Source: Klebsiella oxytoca
GTDB lineage: Bacteria > Pseudomonadota > Gammaproteobacteria > Enterobacterales > Enterobacteriaceae
DNA length: 64,000 nucleotides
NCBI RefSeq assembly: GCF_009707385.1
Contig: NZ_CP046115.1
Coordinates: 1,240,001 to 1,304,000 of the forward strand
Reading direction: 5' to 3'
Part shown: in pieces, positions 26,898 through 38,139 of the stretch
Numbering within the stretch: position 1 is the first letter of the stretch
Layout of the letters: the number at the start of each line of letters is the position of its first letter
The notes under the pieces: generated by a model
Told to the model about the DNA's origin: nothing
The model's input: only the letters and a program-made list of their open reading frames with translations
Database searches by the model: none
Position numbers and translations under genes: made by a program

Positions 26898-29555
26898 ATG
26901 GACGATCTGCTGGTCTTCGGCTGTATTATTTTATTATTTGGGCTGGTGGGGGGACCCCTCATCGCTATTGCCGCGCTCAGGCGCAGCGCGGCGGTCCGGC
27001 TGGAACTGGCGACTTTGCAGCGTCGGGTTGAGGAGCTTGAGCTGCGCGGTGTTGCGCAAGCACCGGTGGCGGAGGCTAGTGGCGTCGTGCCGACTGCCCC
27101 GGAAGTCGTTGCCTCTGTTGACGCAATAGCGCTGGTAGAACACGAGCCATCACCGGCGCCCGTGGCGGAAGCCGTTGACCCGTGGCTCTCGCAGCCGAAG
27201 CCAACGCCGAAGCCGGAGCAGATGGCGAAATCGGCTCCTGAAACCGAACAACCTTCCGCGTTTGGCGGGATGGTATCGTCATTGGTTCGTTGGTTTATGC
27301 AGGGCAACCCGCTGGCGAAGCTTGGTATTCTGCTGCTGTTTCTTGGCCTCTCATTTCTGCTGCGCTATACCGTTGAACACGCTCTTTTCCCCCTCGAGCT
27401 ACGTCTGGTTGCGGCGGCGCTGTTCGCGATCGTTCTGCTGGCGGTGGGATGGCGATTGCGGCATAAACAGCCGATGTATGCGCTGATCTTACAGGGCGGG
27501 GCAACGGGAGCGCTCTATCTCACCGTTTTTGGCGCGTTTCGCCTGTGGCAGATGCTGCCGATGACCCTGGCGTTTGCGCTGCTGGTGGTGATTTGCGCGG
27601 CGAGCGTAGGGCTGGCGATTCTGCAAAAAGCGCTAAGCCTGGCGATGCTGGCGAGCCTGGGAGGTTATCTTGCGCCGCTGCTGCTCTCTACCGGCGGCGG
27701 CAGTCATGTCGCCCTGTTCTCATTCTATCTTCTGCTGTCGGTCGGCATTCTCGCTATCAGTATCTGGCAGCACTGGCGGGAGCTGAACCTGCTTGGGCTG
27801 TTATTTACCTTTGGCGTCGGTGGCCTGTGGGGACTGAATGGTTATCGGCCAGAGTATTACCTGAGCTGCCAGCTGTTCTTGATCGCCAACACGATTATTT
27901 TTGGCGTGCTGTGCGTGGCGCTATCGCTGCGGGCCCAGGAAAAAGGTAAGCAGATTATTGACGGCGTGCTGCTGTTTGCGCCGCCGCTGATCGGCTTTGC
28001 GATGCAGTACGCCATCACCCGACATTTCGAATATGGACCGGCGCTCAGCGCGTTGGGCTACGGTGGCTTCTACCTGGCTTTGGCTTGGCTGGCGCTGCGT
28101 CGTTATCCCTCTGCGGGCAAGCTGCTGGTGCTGGCTGCGCTGGCGCTCGGCGGCGTATTTACCACCCTTGCCATCCCGTTGGCGCTTTCCGCCCGCTGGA
28201 CCGCGATGGCCTGGTCGCTGGAAGGCCTCGGGATCCTCTGGCTGGGCGTGCAACAGCAGCAGCGACGGATGAGCTACAGCGGTACTGCGTTACTGGTTTT
28301 CGCGGTTTGCAGTGCGCTATGGGCGCAGGTGAATGATGCCACTCCACTGTCTTTAATGCTGATTTTCGCCGTGCTCAGCCTTAGCTGGCTGATAGCGGCA
28401 TGGCTGTGGAGAAACATTCAGATTCAGGGCAGCTGGGCGTTGCTGACAGGCGGGCTGCTGTTCTGGATAGTGGCGCTTGTCGGCGCATCGCGGCTGGCGT
28501 TGAGTAAAGACGCGCACATTTTATTTAGCGTCCTGGCAACCCTGGCGGCATCGGCGTGGTGCTGGCGAGCGGCTGCGGCTCGTTTGGCCTGGCGTGAGCT
28601 GGATTTGAGCAAATGGCTGCTGTGGCCAATGATGCTGATGGCGCTGTTTTATCAGCTATCCCAGCAGCAGGTATTCTTTGCGGGCTGGCAAAATCTGGCC
28701 TGGTGCGCTGCGCTTCCGGCGGCGATGGCCCTGCTCTGGCGTGATGGGCACAGCCTACCGCCGCGCATAAATATGCTTGCCCATCTGTCGCTGTTCTGGA
28801 TGATTTTGCTGGCGCTGGCAATGGAACTGTTTTGGTTTACGCAGGATTTGCCGTGGGGCATGGCGGCGTGGGCGAGCGGATTAATAATGGCGGCAGGCGG
28901 AGTTCTGATCTTCCTTGTCTCTGAAGCCGTACGTCGGCAAATTTGGCCATTCCGGGTATGGCCTGCGCTGTATGCTTCTCTGGCGATGATACCGGTAGCT
29001 ATTGTTCTGGGGGGCTTGTTAACTCTGGCGAACCTGCAGGATGGTACGGTCTATGGTCAGACTTACTTGCCGTTTATCAACCCACTTGAAGAGGGGGCCG
29101 CTTTCGCGCTGCTCGGACTGACAATCTTTTATCGTAGCTCGCGGCGCTATTTTCCAGAACAGTCGGCCGTATACCGCCCATGGCCCGCCGTCGCTTTACT
29201 GGCGCTCGGTTTCTGGTGGCTGAACGGCCTGCTGCTGCGCGCCCTGGCCTGGTTCGGTGAGGTGGCATGGAGCATTGAGTCGCTGTGGCATTCACGCTTG
29301 ATTCAGACCACTTTCGCGCTGGTCTGGACGCTGGTGGCGCTGGCGGTGATGCTGCGTGCGACGCGACGTCTTTCACGCCGCGAATGGCTATGCGGCGCCA
29401 CGTTGTTGGGCGTTGTCATTGTGAAACTGATGCTGGTCGATAGCGCACGCGGTGGCGGGCTGGCGCGAGCTATCGCATTTATCGGCGTGGCTATTTTGGT
29501 GTTGATCGTCGGGTATTTTTCACCGTTGCCGCCTAAAGCAGGAGAAGAGAAATGA
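26898..29555 (+). CDS. DUF2339 polytopic membrane protein
   Basis: The 885-residue protein has one N-terminal membrane segment, an Arg/Glu coiled-coil stretch (about residues 28-52), a Pro/Ala/Glu-rich linker to about 125, and then some 20 or more predicted membrane segments to the end. NPLAKLGILLLFLGLSFLL (about residues 136-154) is typical of DUF2339 proteins. Function is not established. It overlaps the next gene by four bases, and DUF2339 next to DUF3999 is a recurrent pair, so they probably act together in the envelope. Confidence 0.85.
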   Translation: MDDLLVFGCIILLFGLVGGPLIAIAALRRSAAVRLELATLQRRVEELELRGVAQAPVAEASGVVPTAPEVVASVDAIALVEHEPSPAPVAEAVDPWLSQPKPTPKPEQMAKSAPETEQPSAFGGMVSSLVRWFMQGNPLAKLGILLLFLGLSFLLRYTVEHALFPLELRLVAAALFAIVLLAVGWRLRHKQPMYALILQGGATGALYLTVFGAFRLWQMLPMTLAFALLVVICAASVGLAILQKALSLAMLASLGGYLAPLLLSTGGGSHVALFSFYLLLSVGILAISIWQHWRELNLLGLLFTFGVGGLWGLNGYRPEYYLSCQLFLIANTIIFGVLCVALSLRAQEKGKQIIDGVLLFAPPLIGFAMQYAITRHFEYGPALSALGYGGFYLALAWLALRRYPSAGKLLVLAALALGGVFTTLAIPLALSARWTAMAWSLEGLGILWLGVQQQQRRMSYSGTALLVFAVCSALWAQVNDATPLSLMLIFAVLSLSWLIAAWLWRNIQIQGSWALLTGGLLFWIVALVGASRLALSKDAHILFSVLATLAASAWCWRAAAARLAWRELDLSKWLLWPMMLMALFYQLSQQQVFFAGWQNLAWCAALPAAMALLWRDGHSLPPRINMLAHLSLFWMILLALAMELFWFTQDLPWGMAAWASGLIMAAGGVLIFLVSEAVRRQIWPFRVWPALYASLAMIPVAIVLGGLLTLANLQDGTVYGQTYLPFINPLEEGAAFALLGLTIFYRSSRRYFPEQSAVYRPWPAVALLALGFWWLNGLLLRALAWFGEVAWSIESLWHSRLIQTTFALVWTLVALAVMLRATRRLSRREWLCGATLLGVVIVKLMLVDSARGGGLARAIAFIGVAILVLIVGYFSPLPPKAGEEK

Positions 29556-30946
29556 AATGGATGAAAGCGGTGCTATGCAGCGTATTACTGGGCGTGGCGG
29601 GAAGTGCGGCAAGTAGCGATAACGTGCGAGAAATGCCCATGGACTATACGCAGGGAGTGATGCTGAAAACCACGGGCACATCGCCCTGGTATCGCGTTGA
29701 GCTCTCTCAGTCGATATATCAGGGAACCGCATGGCCCGATTTACGCGATGTGCGCGTATTCAACCATCAGGGGGACACCGTGCCGTTCTCTTTGCTGGTG
29801 CAGAAGACGCCGCCCGTTACGCCTAAAGCGATGGCCCTACGGCTTTTCCCTCTGGACATGTCGCTGGTTCCGCCACCTGAGGAAGGGCGCCGCAGCGGAG
29901 AATCGCTGGTGTTGCGTTCAGCGACGGGGATCGAAATTCGTCTGGAGAGTGATAATCCAGGTTCACTCGGGAAGAGCTACTTATTAACTCTGCCTGAAGA
30001 TAAAATGGACGCTTTTACGCTGGATCAGCTGAAGCTGAACTGGGACTCACCGACGGAGAACTGGCAGGGGAAAGCGTCGCTATACTCCAGTCGTGACTTG
30101 AAATACTGGCGCACTCTGCAGGAGGACGCGCCGCTGATGGATCTGGCGCGCGGTAGCGATCGTTTGCAAATGGACACGATCGGCACCAACCTGACGCTCT
30201 CCGCAGAGGGTAATCGTTACCTGCTGGTGATCTTTGATGCACAAAGCAAGGCGATAGCGCTGAATGGCGTGCAAGCCCTGGCCGAACGCAGAGAGCCTGA
30301 GTCTTCGCGCATTGGGCTCGATGCCCAGGGGCGAAAAATCTCTGACGATGAAGCCGTTTGGCACTGGAGCCAGCCTCAACCGCTGAGCTCGCTCAGGATA
30401 TCCATGGAGAGTGAAGGGGTTTTGCCGGTGGAGCTTTCCTGGCGCAGTGGCGAAAAAGAGCCCTGGCAGCCGCTGGCGAAAACCGTGCTGTATCAGCTGG
30501 ACGGCAAGCGTTCTGAAGATATTCATCTTGATGGGCAACTGGTTGAAGCTGTACGGATGAAGACGATTAACGCCAGATTGCCAGAGTCGCTGCCCGAGAT
30601 AAGCGGCGGGCGCGATGAATACCTGGTGGTCTTTAATACCCAGGGAAAAGGGCCTTATATGCTGGCATGGGGAAACCGGGCGGCGCAAAAGGCAGATCTC
30701 GACCTCGACATGCTGATCCCGGCGTCGCTGCAGAAAACGCAGTCCGTGAATGACCTGCCTCTTGCCGTCGTGCAAGAAAGCGTCACATTGGGCGGCGAGG
30801 CGCGATTAGCGGCGACTTCGGCTGCGGAACAGCAGAGCAGCTGGAAAACGCTGCTGGTGTGGGGAGCGCTGATCGCGGGCGTCGTGGTTCTGGCGCTGAT
30901 GGCGTGGAGAATCTGGCGTGAAGTGAAAAAAAGCGGCGGCGTATAA
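29552..30946 (+). CDS. DUF3999 exported, membrane-anchored protein
   Basis: The 464-residue product has an N-terminal signal peptide (MKWMKAVLCSVLLGVAGSAA), a long periplasmic domain with beta-rich, galactose-binding-like sequence, and a C-terminal membrane segment (LLVWGALIAGVVVLALMAW) with a short basic tail. It is the DUF3999 partner of the upstream DUF2339 gene, coupled by a four-base overlap. Function unknown; an envelope role is inferred. Confidence 0.82.
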   Translation: MKWMKAVLCSVLLGVAGSAASSDNVREMPMDYTQGVMLKTTGTSPWYRVELSQSIYQGTAWPDLRDVRVFNHQGDTVPFSLLVQKTPPVTPKAMALRLFPLDMSLVPPPEEGRRSGESLVLRSATGIEIRLESDNPGSLGKSYLLTLPEDKMDAFTLDQLKLNWDSPTENWQGKASLYSSRDLKYWRTLQEDAPLMDLARGSDRLQMDTIGTNLTLSAEGNRYLLVIFDAQSKAIALNGVQALAERREPESSRIGLDAQGRKISDDEAVWHWSQPQPLSSLRISMESEGVLPVELSWRSGEKEPWQPLAKTVLYQLDGKRSEDIHLDGQLVEAVRMKTINARLPESLPEISGGRDEYLVVFNTQGKGPYMLAWGNRAAQKADLDLDMLIPASLQKTQSVNDLPLAVVQESVTLGGEARLAATSAAEQQSSWKTLLVWGALIAGVVVLALMAWRIWREVKKSGGV

Positions 30947-30951
30947 AACAA

Positions 30952-30977
30952 AAAAGGCTCGCATTCGCGAGCCTTTT
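30952..30977. terminator. Bidirectional terminator between DUF3999 and peroxiredoxin genes
   Basis: AAAAGGCTCGC and GCGAGCCTTTT form a perfect 11-bp stem with a four-base loop. The A run on one side and T run on the other let it work for both converging genes. Confidence 0.9.
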
Positions 30978-30993
30978 GTCGAACGTATGCCGA

Positions 30994-31596
30994 TTACAGG
31001 CTGGATACGTTCTCGGTCAGGTATTTAGCTACGCCTTCCGGAGAAGCAGCCATACCTTCTTTTCCTTTTTCCCACTGTGCCGGGCAAACTTCACCGTGCT
31101 CTTCGTGGAACTGCAGCGCGTCAACCATACGCAGCATTTCGTCGATGTTACGACCCAGCGGCAGGTCGTTAACCACCTGGTGACGAACAACGCCGTTGGC
31201 GTCGATCAGGAAAGAACCGCGCAGGGCAACGCCCTCATCCGGGTGCTCAATACCGTACGCTTTCTGGATTTCGCGCTTGATGTCAGCAACCATTGCATAT
31301 TTAACCGGACCGATACCGCCCTGGTCTACCGGGGTATTACGCCATGCGTTGTGTACGAACTCGGAGTCAAAAGAAACGCCAACGACTTCTACGCCGCGTT
31401 TCTGGAATTCTTCGTAGCGCTTGTCAAAAGCGATCAGTTCCGACGGGCAAACGAAGGTGAAGTCCATCGGCCAGAAGAACAGAACGGTGGCTTTACCGCT
31501 GGTGTGCTGTTTGAAGTTGAATTTCTCAACGATTTCGCCGTTACCTAAAACTGCTGCCGCGGTGAAGTCCGGAGCCTGACGAGTAACCAGAACCAT
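30994..31596 (-). CDS. Typical 2-Cys peroxiredoxin, TsaA/AhpC family
   Basis: The enzyme reduces hydrogen peroxide and organic peroxides in the cytoplasm. The 200-residue protein has the peroxidatic Cys50 in DFTFVCPSE with T47, the supporting R126 in ALRGSFL, and the resolving Cys171 in HGEVCPAQW. It carries GGIG (93-96) and a C-terminal tail with YL where over-oxidation-sensitive enzymes have YF. A peroxiredoxin (tsaA) occupies the corresponding place in Salmonella; E. coli lacks it here. It has its own promoter with an OxyR-like dyad. Confidence 0.93.
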   Translation of the reverse strand: MVLVTRQAPDFTAAAVLGNGEIVEKFNFKQHTSGKATVLFFWPMDFTFVCPSELIAFDKRYEEFQKRGVEVVGVSFDSEFVHNAWRNTPVDQGGIGPVKYAMVADIKREIQKAYGIEHPDEGVALRGSFLIDANGVVRHQVVNDLPLGRNIDEMLRMVDALQFHEEHGEVCPAQWEKGKEGMAASPEGVAKYLTENVSSL

Positions 31597-31643
31597 ATGA
31601 TTCTCCTGTTAATACTAAGGTTAATTGGAACGCAACGCGGGCA

Positions 31644-31672
31644 AGTATAGGGAGAGGGGCGGGGGAACTCAA
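31644..31672 (-). promoter_or_regulatory. Sigma-70 promoter of the peroxiredoxin gene
   Basis: On the minus strand TTGAGT (31672-31667) and TATACT (31649-31644) are 17 bases apart, close to consensus, 48 bases or more upstream of the start codon. Confidence 0.7.
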
Positions 31673-31693
31673 CGTGACGTTGACAATCGATGA

Positions 31694-31710
31694 GATAGGT
31701 TTTGTCTATC
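31694..31710. promoter_or_regulatory. OxyR-like dyad upstream of the peroxiredoxin promoter
   Basis: GATAG, seven bases, CTATC is a perfect dyad and matches one ATAG-N7-CTAT unit of the OxyR site, with the second expected pair only weakly present. It is centred about 32 bases upstream of the -35 hexamer, a place from which OxyR can activate. Confidence 0.45.
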
Positions 31711-31766
31711 GTTTGCTATTTAAAAGAGCTTTTCAGAATATCCTTTTCCGGAAAAAGCGCAATCAT

Positions 31767-32348
31767 TTAGAGCTCGCGTTTTTTTGCCTGAGCCATCATC
31801 TGCGGATAGAAGCGCCAGAACTGCTGTTCAAGCCGATCGTAGTGGACGTCCAGATCCTGCCAGGAGTCGCGCAGGGCATCAAGCTTCGGGCGGCGGCTGG
31901 CCATACCGTTCAGCACGCGCTGAATAAAATCCATGTCCCGATAGCGTTCTAGCCAGCGCTCTGACCACAGGTATTCATTAAGATTGACAAAACGCGGCGG
32001 AGAATCAGGCAGGATCTGCGTCACCTGGGCATGCGCATAGTGTACAAACTCCGGCAGCGGCAGTTCCGGAGACAGCTGCGCCCAGTGGCGTGACAAAAAA
32101 TGGTCCCACATCACGTCGAGTGAAATTGGCGCGACGCGGCGGGTCTCGGGGCGAAACCATGCGCGCGCCGTTTTGACCTCCGCCAGATTGTCAGTCATCA
32201 CGTCTATACGCCGATGCATATAAATACCGTCAACGACATCCGCGGGATATTCGCCCTGCGGATTACCGCGGACAAAATCGGCCAGCAGGTTGCCCGGCAG
32301 CGAGCTCTCCGCAAGGTGGGCGAGGTGTAAATGCGCGAGAAAATTCAT
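31767..32348 (-). CDS. acpH: AcpH, acyl carrier protein phosphodiesterase
   Basis: AcpH removes the phosphopantetheine arm from acyl carrier protein. The 193-residue protein begins [20 protein letters not shown] and has [13 protein letters not shown] in the middle, as in E. coli AcpH (193 aa). It is divergent from queA over 160 bases and is transcribed toward the peroxiredoxin gene, which has its own promoter. Confidence 0.95.
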   Translation of the reverse strand: MNFLAHLHLAHLAESSLPGNLLADFVRGNPQGEYPADVVDGIYMHRRIDVMTDNLAEVKTARAWFRPETRRVAPISLDVMWDHFLSRHWAQLSPELPLPEFVHYAHAQVTQILPDSPPRFVNLNEYLWSERWLERYRDMDFIQRVLNGMASRRPKLDALRDSWQDLDVHYDRLEQQFWRFYPQMMAQAKKREL

Positions 32349-32447
32349 ATCGACTTCAATCCTTCACACGGTCACTGACCGATTTGCCGTTGTTGCAGGT
32401 TAATCATTGTGTTTAGTTATTATATCCGGCGTTGAATAGGGTAACGG

Positions 32448-32476
32448 TTGCAGGAAGACCCTGCCGGCACTAGACT
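32448..32476 (+). promoter_or_regulatory. Probable promoter of the queA-tgt-yajC-secDF operon
   Basis: TTGCAG (32448-32453) and TAGACT (32471-32476) are 17 bases apart, 33 bases upstream of the queA start. Confidence 0.6.
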
Positions 32477-32508
32477 ACCCGCCTCTTTATTAAGTCTGAG
32501 TTACCGTC

Positions 32509-33573
32509 ATGCGCGTTGCCGATTTTTCCTTTGAATTACCCGAGTCCCTGATTGCCCACTATCCTATGCCGGAGCGCAGTAGCTGCCGCTTGCTGTCGCT
32601 GGATGGGCCGACGGGCGCGCTGACGCACGGTACTTTCACCGATCTGCTCGATAAGCTCAACCCTGGAGATTTGCTGGTCTTTAACAATACCCGCGTGATC
32701 CCGGCCCGCCTGTTTGGCCGTAAAGCCAGCGGCGGCAAGATTGAAGTGCTGGTTGAGCGCATGCTCGATGATAAACGTATTCTGGCACATATCCGCGCTT
32801 CTAAAGCGCCAAAGCCCGGCGCTGAGCTGCTGCTCGGCGACGATGAAAGTATTAAAGCGACCATGGTCGCGCGTCGCGATGTGCTATTTGAAGTTGAGTT
32901 CGACGACGCGCGCAGCGTGCTGGATATTCTCAACGCTATCGGCCATATGCCGCTGCCGCCGTACATTGACCGCCCGGACGAAGATGCTGACCGTGAGCTG
33001 TACCAGACCGTGTATAGCGAAAAGCCGGGCGCCGTCGCCGCGCCAACCGCCGGTCTGCATTTTGACGAGCCGCTGCTGGCGAAGCTGCGTGAAAAAGGCG
33101 TCGAGATGGCCTTCGTCACGCTGCACGTCGGGGCAGGAACCTTCCAGCCGGTACGCGTAGACAGTATTGAAGACCACATCATGCACTCTGAATATGCGGA
33201 AGTGCCACAGGAAGTGGTTGACGCGGTGCTGGCGGCGAAAGCGCGCGGCAATCGGGTGATTGCCGTCGGAACCACGTCGGTGCGTTCGCTGGAAAGCGCG
33301 GCGCAGGCGGCGAAAAAAGAGCTGATTGAGCCTTTCTTCGATGATACGCAGATTTTTATCTATCCCGGCTATCAGTACAAAGTGATAGATGCGCTGGTAA
33401 CTAACTTCCATCTGCCTGAATCAACGCTGATTATGCTGGTTTCGGCGTTTGCCGGCTATCAGCACACGATGAACGCCTATAAGGCTGCGGTAGAGCAAAA
33501 ATATCGCTTTTTTAGCTACGGGGATGCAATGTTTATCACGTACAATCCGCAGGCTATTTCTGAGCGTCCGTAA
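32509..33573 (+). CDS. queA: QueA, tRNA preQ1(34) ribosyltransferase-isomerase
   Basis: QueA transfers and rearranges the ribosyl part of S-adenosylmethionine onto preQ1 in tRNA, forming epoxyqueuosine. The 354-residue protein begins [19 protein letters not shown] and has [20 protein letters not shown] and VGAGTFQPV, the family blocks. E. coli QueA is 356 residues. It is the first gene before tgt, the preceding enzyme of the pathway. Confidence 0.97.
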   Translation: MRVADFSFELPESLIAHYPMPERSSCRLLSLDGPTGALTHGTFTDLLDKLNPGDLLVFNNTRVIPARLFGRKASGGKIEVLVERMLDDKRILAHIRASKAPKPGAELLLGDDESIKATMVARRDVLFEVEFDDARSVLDILNAIGHMPLPPYIDRPDEDADRELYQTVYSEKPGAVAAPTAGLHFDEPLLAKLREKGVEMAFVTLHVGAGTFQPVRVDSIEDHIMHSEYAEVPQEVVDAVLAAKARGNRVIAVGTTSVRSLESAAQAAKKELIEPFFDDTQIFIYPGYQYKVIDALVTNFHLPESTLIMLVSAFAGYQHTMNAYKAAVEQKYRFFSYGDAMFITYNPQAISERP

Positions 33574-33649
33574 GAAGGCTATCTCACCAGCCGCCGTGAC
33601 GCCCCAGGGAATTTATTAGCTATGGAATCATTCCGTAGCGAGTTGTTAA

Positions 33650-34810
<1,161 letters not shown>

Positions 34811-34832
34811 TTTTAATAATGAGGGAATTTCA

Positions 34833-35165
34833 ATGAGCTTTTTTATTTCTGATGCGGTAGCAGCAACCGGTGGCGCGGCGCAGGGCAGCCCGATGTCTCT
34901 GATCCTGATGCTGGTGGTGTTTGGTCTGATTTTTTACTTCATGATCCTGCGCCCACAGCAGAAACGCACCAAGGAACATAAAAACCTGATGAACTCCATT
35001 GCCAAAGGCGACGAAGTTCTGACCAACGGTGGTCTGGTTGGGCGCGTCACTAAAGTTGCGGAAACCGGATATATCGCTATCGCGCTGAACGATACCACTG
35101 AAGTGGTTATCAAACGTGACTTCGTAGCTGCCGTTCTGCCGAAAGGCACCATGAAGGCGCTGTAA
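34833..35165 (+). CDS. yajC: YajC, Sec translocon accessory subunit
   Basis: YajC is a small inner-membrane protein that associates with SecDF and SecYEG. The 110-residue protein has one membrane segment (MSLILMLVVFGLIFYFMIL) followed by the family motif RPQQKRTKEHKNL and a cytoplasmic domain. ATG 34833 follows GAGGGA and gives the E. coli length. It lies 22 bases after tgt. Confidence 0.97.
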   Translation: MSFFISDAVAATGGAAQGSPMSLILMLVVFGLIFYFMILRPQQKRTKEHKNLMNSIAKGDEVLTNGGLVGRVTKVAETGYIAIALNDTTEVVIKRDFVAAVLPKGTMKAL

Positions 35166-35192
35166 TTACCCATTTTCCCTAAGGGAACTGCC

Positions 35193-37040
35193 GTGTTAAA
35201 CCGTTATCCTTTGTGGAAGTACATCATGCTGGTCGTCGTTATCGTCGTCGGCCTGGTGTATGCGCTTCCCAACCTGTATGGTGAGGATCCGGCTGTTCAA
35301 ATCACTGGCGCGCGCGGAGTCGCCGCCAGTGAGCAAACGCTGATCCAGGTCCAGAAAACACTACAAGAAGAAAAAATAACCGCGAAGTCTGTGGCACTGG
35401 AAGAGGGCGCAATTCTTGCGCGCTTCGACACCACCGATATCCAGCTGCGCGCGCGTGAAGCGCTGGTTAGCGTGCTGGGTGACAAATACGTCGTGGCGCT
35501 TAACCTTGCTCCGGCAACCCCACGCTGGCTGGCGGCCCTTTACGCCGAGCCGATGAAGCTGGGTCTTGACCTGCGCGGCGGCGTGCACTTCCTGATGGAA
35601 GTTGACATGGACACCGCTCTGGGCAAGCTGCAGGAACAAAACATCGATAGCCTGCGCAGCGAGCTGCGTGATAAAGGCATTCCTTATGCGACCGTGCGCA
35701 AAGAAGATAACTATGGCCTGAGCATCGCCTTCCGCGATAGCGGCGCGCGCGACCAGGCGATTGCTTACCTCAGCCCACGTCACCGCGATCTGGTTATTTC
35801 CACTCAGGGCAGCACCGGCCTGAAAGCCGTGATGACCGATGAGCGTCTGAAAGAAGCCCGCGAATATGCCGTTCAGCAGAACATCAATATCCTGCGTAAC
35901 CGTGTAAACCAGCTGGGCGTAGCCGAACCTCTGGTTCAGCGTCAGGGTGCCGACCGTATTGTGGTCGAGCTGCCGGGTATTCAGGATACCGCGCGTGCGA
36001 AAGAGATTCTTGGCGCGACCGCGACGCTGGAATTCCGTCTGGTTAACACTAACGTTGATAGCTCCGCTGCGGCTTCCGGCCGCGTTCCGGGCGATTCAGA
36101 AGTGAAATTTACCCGTGAAGGCCAGCCGGTAGTGCTCTACAAGCGCGTTATCCTCACCGGTGACCACATCACCGACTCGACGTCGAGCATGGATGAGTAC
36201 AACCAGGCGCAGGTTAACATCTCCCTGGATAGCGCTGGTGGCAATATCATGTCTAACTTCACCAAGGACAACATCGGTAAACCGATGGCGACCCTGTTCG
36301 TGGAGTACAAAGACAGCGGTAAGAAAGATGCCAACGGCCGTGCGATTCTGGCGAAAGAGGAAGAGGTGATTAACATCGCCAATATCCAGTCTCGTCTGGG
36401 TAATAGCTTCCGTATTACCGGTATCAGCAACGCGACCGAAGCGCGTCAGCTCTCTCTGCTGCTGCGTGCGGGTGCGCTGATTGCGCCGATTCAGATTGTT
36501 GAAGAACGTACCATTGGTCCAACTCTGGGTATGCAGAATATCCAGCAGGGTCTGGAAGCGTGTCTGGCCGGTCTGGTGGTCTCTATCCTGTTTATGATCT
36601 TCTTCTATAAGAAGTTCGGCCTGATTGCGACCTCTGCGCTGATTGCTAACCTGGTGCTGATCGTCGGCATCATGTCCCTGATTCCTGGGGCGACGCTGAC
36701 CATGCCGGGGATTGCGGGTATCGTGTTAACCCTTGCGGTAGCGGTTGATGCGAACGTTCTGATTAACGAACGTATTAAAGAAGAGCTGAGCAACGGCCGT
36801 TCCGTGCAGCAGGCTATCCACGAAGGCTACGCCGGCGCGTTCAGCTCCATCTTTGATGCCAACATTACGACGCTTATCAAAGTGATTATCCTGTACGCGG
36901 TCGGTACCGGTGCCATTAAAGGGTTTGCGATTACTACCGGTATCGGTATCGCGACCTCAATGTTTACCGCTATCGTCGGCACCCGTGCCATCGTGAACCT
37001 GCTGTACGGCGGCAAGCGCGTTAAAAAGCTGTCTATCTGA
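35193..37040 (+). CDS. secD: SecD, protein export membrane protein
   Basis: SecD with SecF uses the proton gradient to help pull exported proteins across the inner membrane. The 615-residue product has an N-terminal membrane segment, a large periplasmic P1 domain, and five C-terminal membrane segments. Visible motifs are [16 protein letters not shown] and [17 protein letters not shown] (RND-type). The start codon is GTG 35193, after AAGGGAA. The gene keeps the yajC-secD-secF order. Confidence 0.98.
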   Translation: MLNRYPLWKYIMLVVVIVVGLVYALPNLYGEDPAVQITGARGVAASEQTLIQVQKTLQEEKITAKSVALEEGAILARFDTTDIQLRAREALVSVLGDKYVVALNLAPATPRWLAALYAEPMKLGLDLRGGVHFLMEVDMDTALGKLQEQNIDSLRSELRDKGIPYATVRKEDNYGLSIAFRDSGARDQAIAYLSPRHRDLVISTQGSTGLKAVMTDERLKEAREYAVQQNINILRNRVNQLGVAEPLVQRQGADRIVVELPGIQDTARAKEILGATATLEFRLVNTNVDSSAAASGRVPGDSEVKFTREGQPVVLYKRVILTGDHITDSTSSMDEYNQAQVNISLDSAGGNIMSNFTKDNIGKPMATLFVEYKDSGKKDANGRAILAKEEEVINIANIQSRLGNSFRITGISNATEARQLSLLLRAGALIAPIQIVEERTIGPTLGMQNIQQGLEACLAGLVVSILFMIFFYKKFGLIATSALIANLVLIVGIMSLIPGATLTMPGIAGIVLTLAVAVDANVLINERIKEELSNGRSVQQAIHEGYAGAFSSIFDANITTLIKVIILYAVGTGAIKGFAITTGIGIATSMFTAIVGTRAIVNLLYGGKRVKKLSI

Positions 37041-37050
37041 GGAGTGCGTT

Positions 37051-38022
37051 GTGGCACAGGAATATACTGTTGAACAATTGAACCACGGCCGTAAAGTCTG
37101 GGACTTTATGCGCTGGGACTACTGGGCCTTCGGCATTTCAGGTTTTTTGCTGATTCTGTCCATTATTATTATTGGCGTACGCGGGTTTAACTGGGGTCTG
37201 GATTTCACTGGCGGAACGGTGATTGAGATCACCCTCGAAAAACCTGTCGATATGGACCAGGTGCGTCAGTCGCTGCAGAAGGCGGGCTTTGAAGAGCCGC
37301 AGCTGCAAAACTTCGGCAGCAGCCGCGACATCATGGTGCGTATGCCGCCTGTGCATGACGTCAACGGCAGCCAGGAGCTGGGTAGTAAAGTCGTTAGCGT
37401 AATTAACGAATCGACCAGCCAGAGCGCGACGGTCAAGCGCATTGAGTTTGTCGGGCCGAGCGTCGGTGCCGATCTTGCGCAAACCGGTGCGCTGGCGCTG
37501 ATCGCCGCGCTGGTGTGTATCCTGATCTACGTTGGTATTCGCTTTGAGTGGCGTCTTGCTGCTGGGGTGGTTATCGCCCTGGCGCACGACGTGGTGATCA
37601 CCATGGGCGTGCTGTCGCTACTGCATATCGAGATTGACCTGACCATCGTGGCCTCGTTGATGTCGGTTATCGGCTACTCGCTGAACGACAGTATCGTGGT
37701 ATCTGACCGTATTCGTGAAAACTTCCGTAAGATTCGCCGCGGTACGCCGTATGAAATCTTTAACGTGTCGTTGACGCAGACGCTGCACCGTACCTTGATC
37801 ACCTCCGGGACAACCTTGATGGTTATCCTGATGCTGTATCTCTTCGGCGGCCCGATTCTGGCTGGCTTCTCGCTGACCATGCTTATCGGTGTTTCTATCG
37901 GTACGGCTTCTTCTATCTACGTCGCCTCCGCGCTGGCGCTGAAGCTGGGCATGAAGCGTGAGCATATGCTGCAGCAGAAAGTTGAGAAAGAAGGGGCGGA
38001 TCAGCCGTCAATTCTGCCGTAA
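37051..38022 (+). CDS. secF: SecF, protein export membrane protein
   Basis: SecF is the partner of SecD. The 323-residue product has six predicted membrane segments, the periplasmic-entry motif [14 protein letters not shown], and the C-terminal [16 protein letters not shown]. It starts at GTG 37051, ten bases past secD, behind GAGGAG. Confidence 0.98.
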   Translation: MAQEYTVEQLNHGRKVWDFMRWDYWAFGISGFLLILSIIIIGVRGFNWGLDFTGGTVIEITLEKPVDMDQVRQSLQKAGFEEPQLQNFGSSRDIMVRMPPVHDVNGSQELGSKVVSVINESTSQSATVKRIEFVGPSVGADLAQTGALALIAALVCILIYVGIRFEWRLAAGVVIALAHDVVITMGVLSLLHIEIDLTIVASLMSVIGYSLNDSIVVSDRIRENFRKIRRGTPYEIFNVSLTQTLHRTLITSGTTLMVILMLYLFGGPILAGFSLTMLIGVSIGTASSIYVASALALKLGMKREHMLQQKVEKEGADQPSILP

Positions 38023-38044
38023 GACAATAGCATGTTGATAAACG

Positions 38045-38075
38045 AATCCCGGTCGCAAGGCCGGGATTTTTTTTA
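38045..38075 (+). terminator. Terminator of the queA-secF operon
   Basis: AATCCCGG and CCGGGATT pair around eight bases and are followed by eight or more T. Confidence 0.9.
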
Positions 38076-38139
38076 TTACAGCCGGGCGGATTTTGGTTAC
38101 TCTCCAGTATCAGCGTTAAATGACATGGAGAAATGCCCG

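Noticed and set aside
30994..31596. Assignment of the peroxiredoxin gene as ahpC of the ahpCF operon
   Set aside because: No ahpF follows, and the sequence with GGIG and a long C-terminal arm fits the TsaA/PrxC type better than E. coli AhpC.
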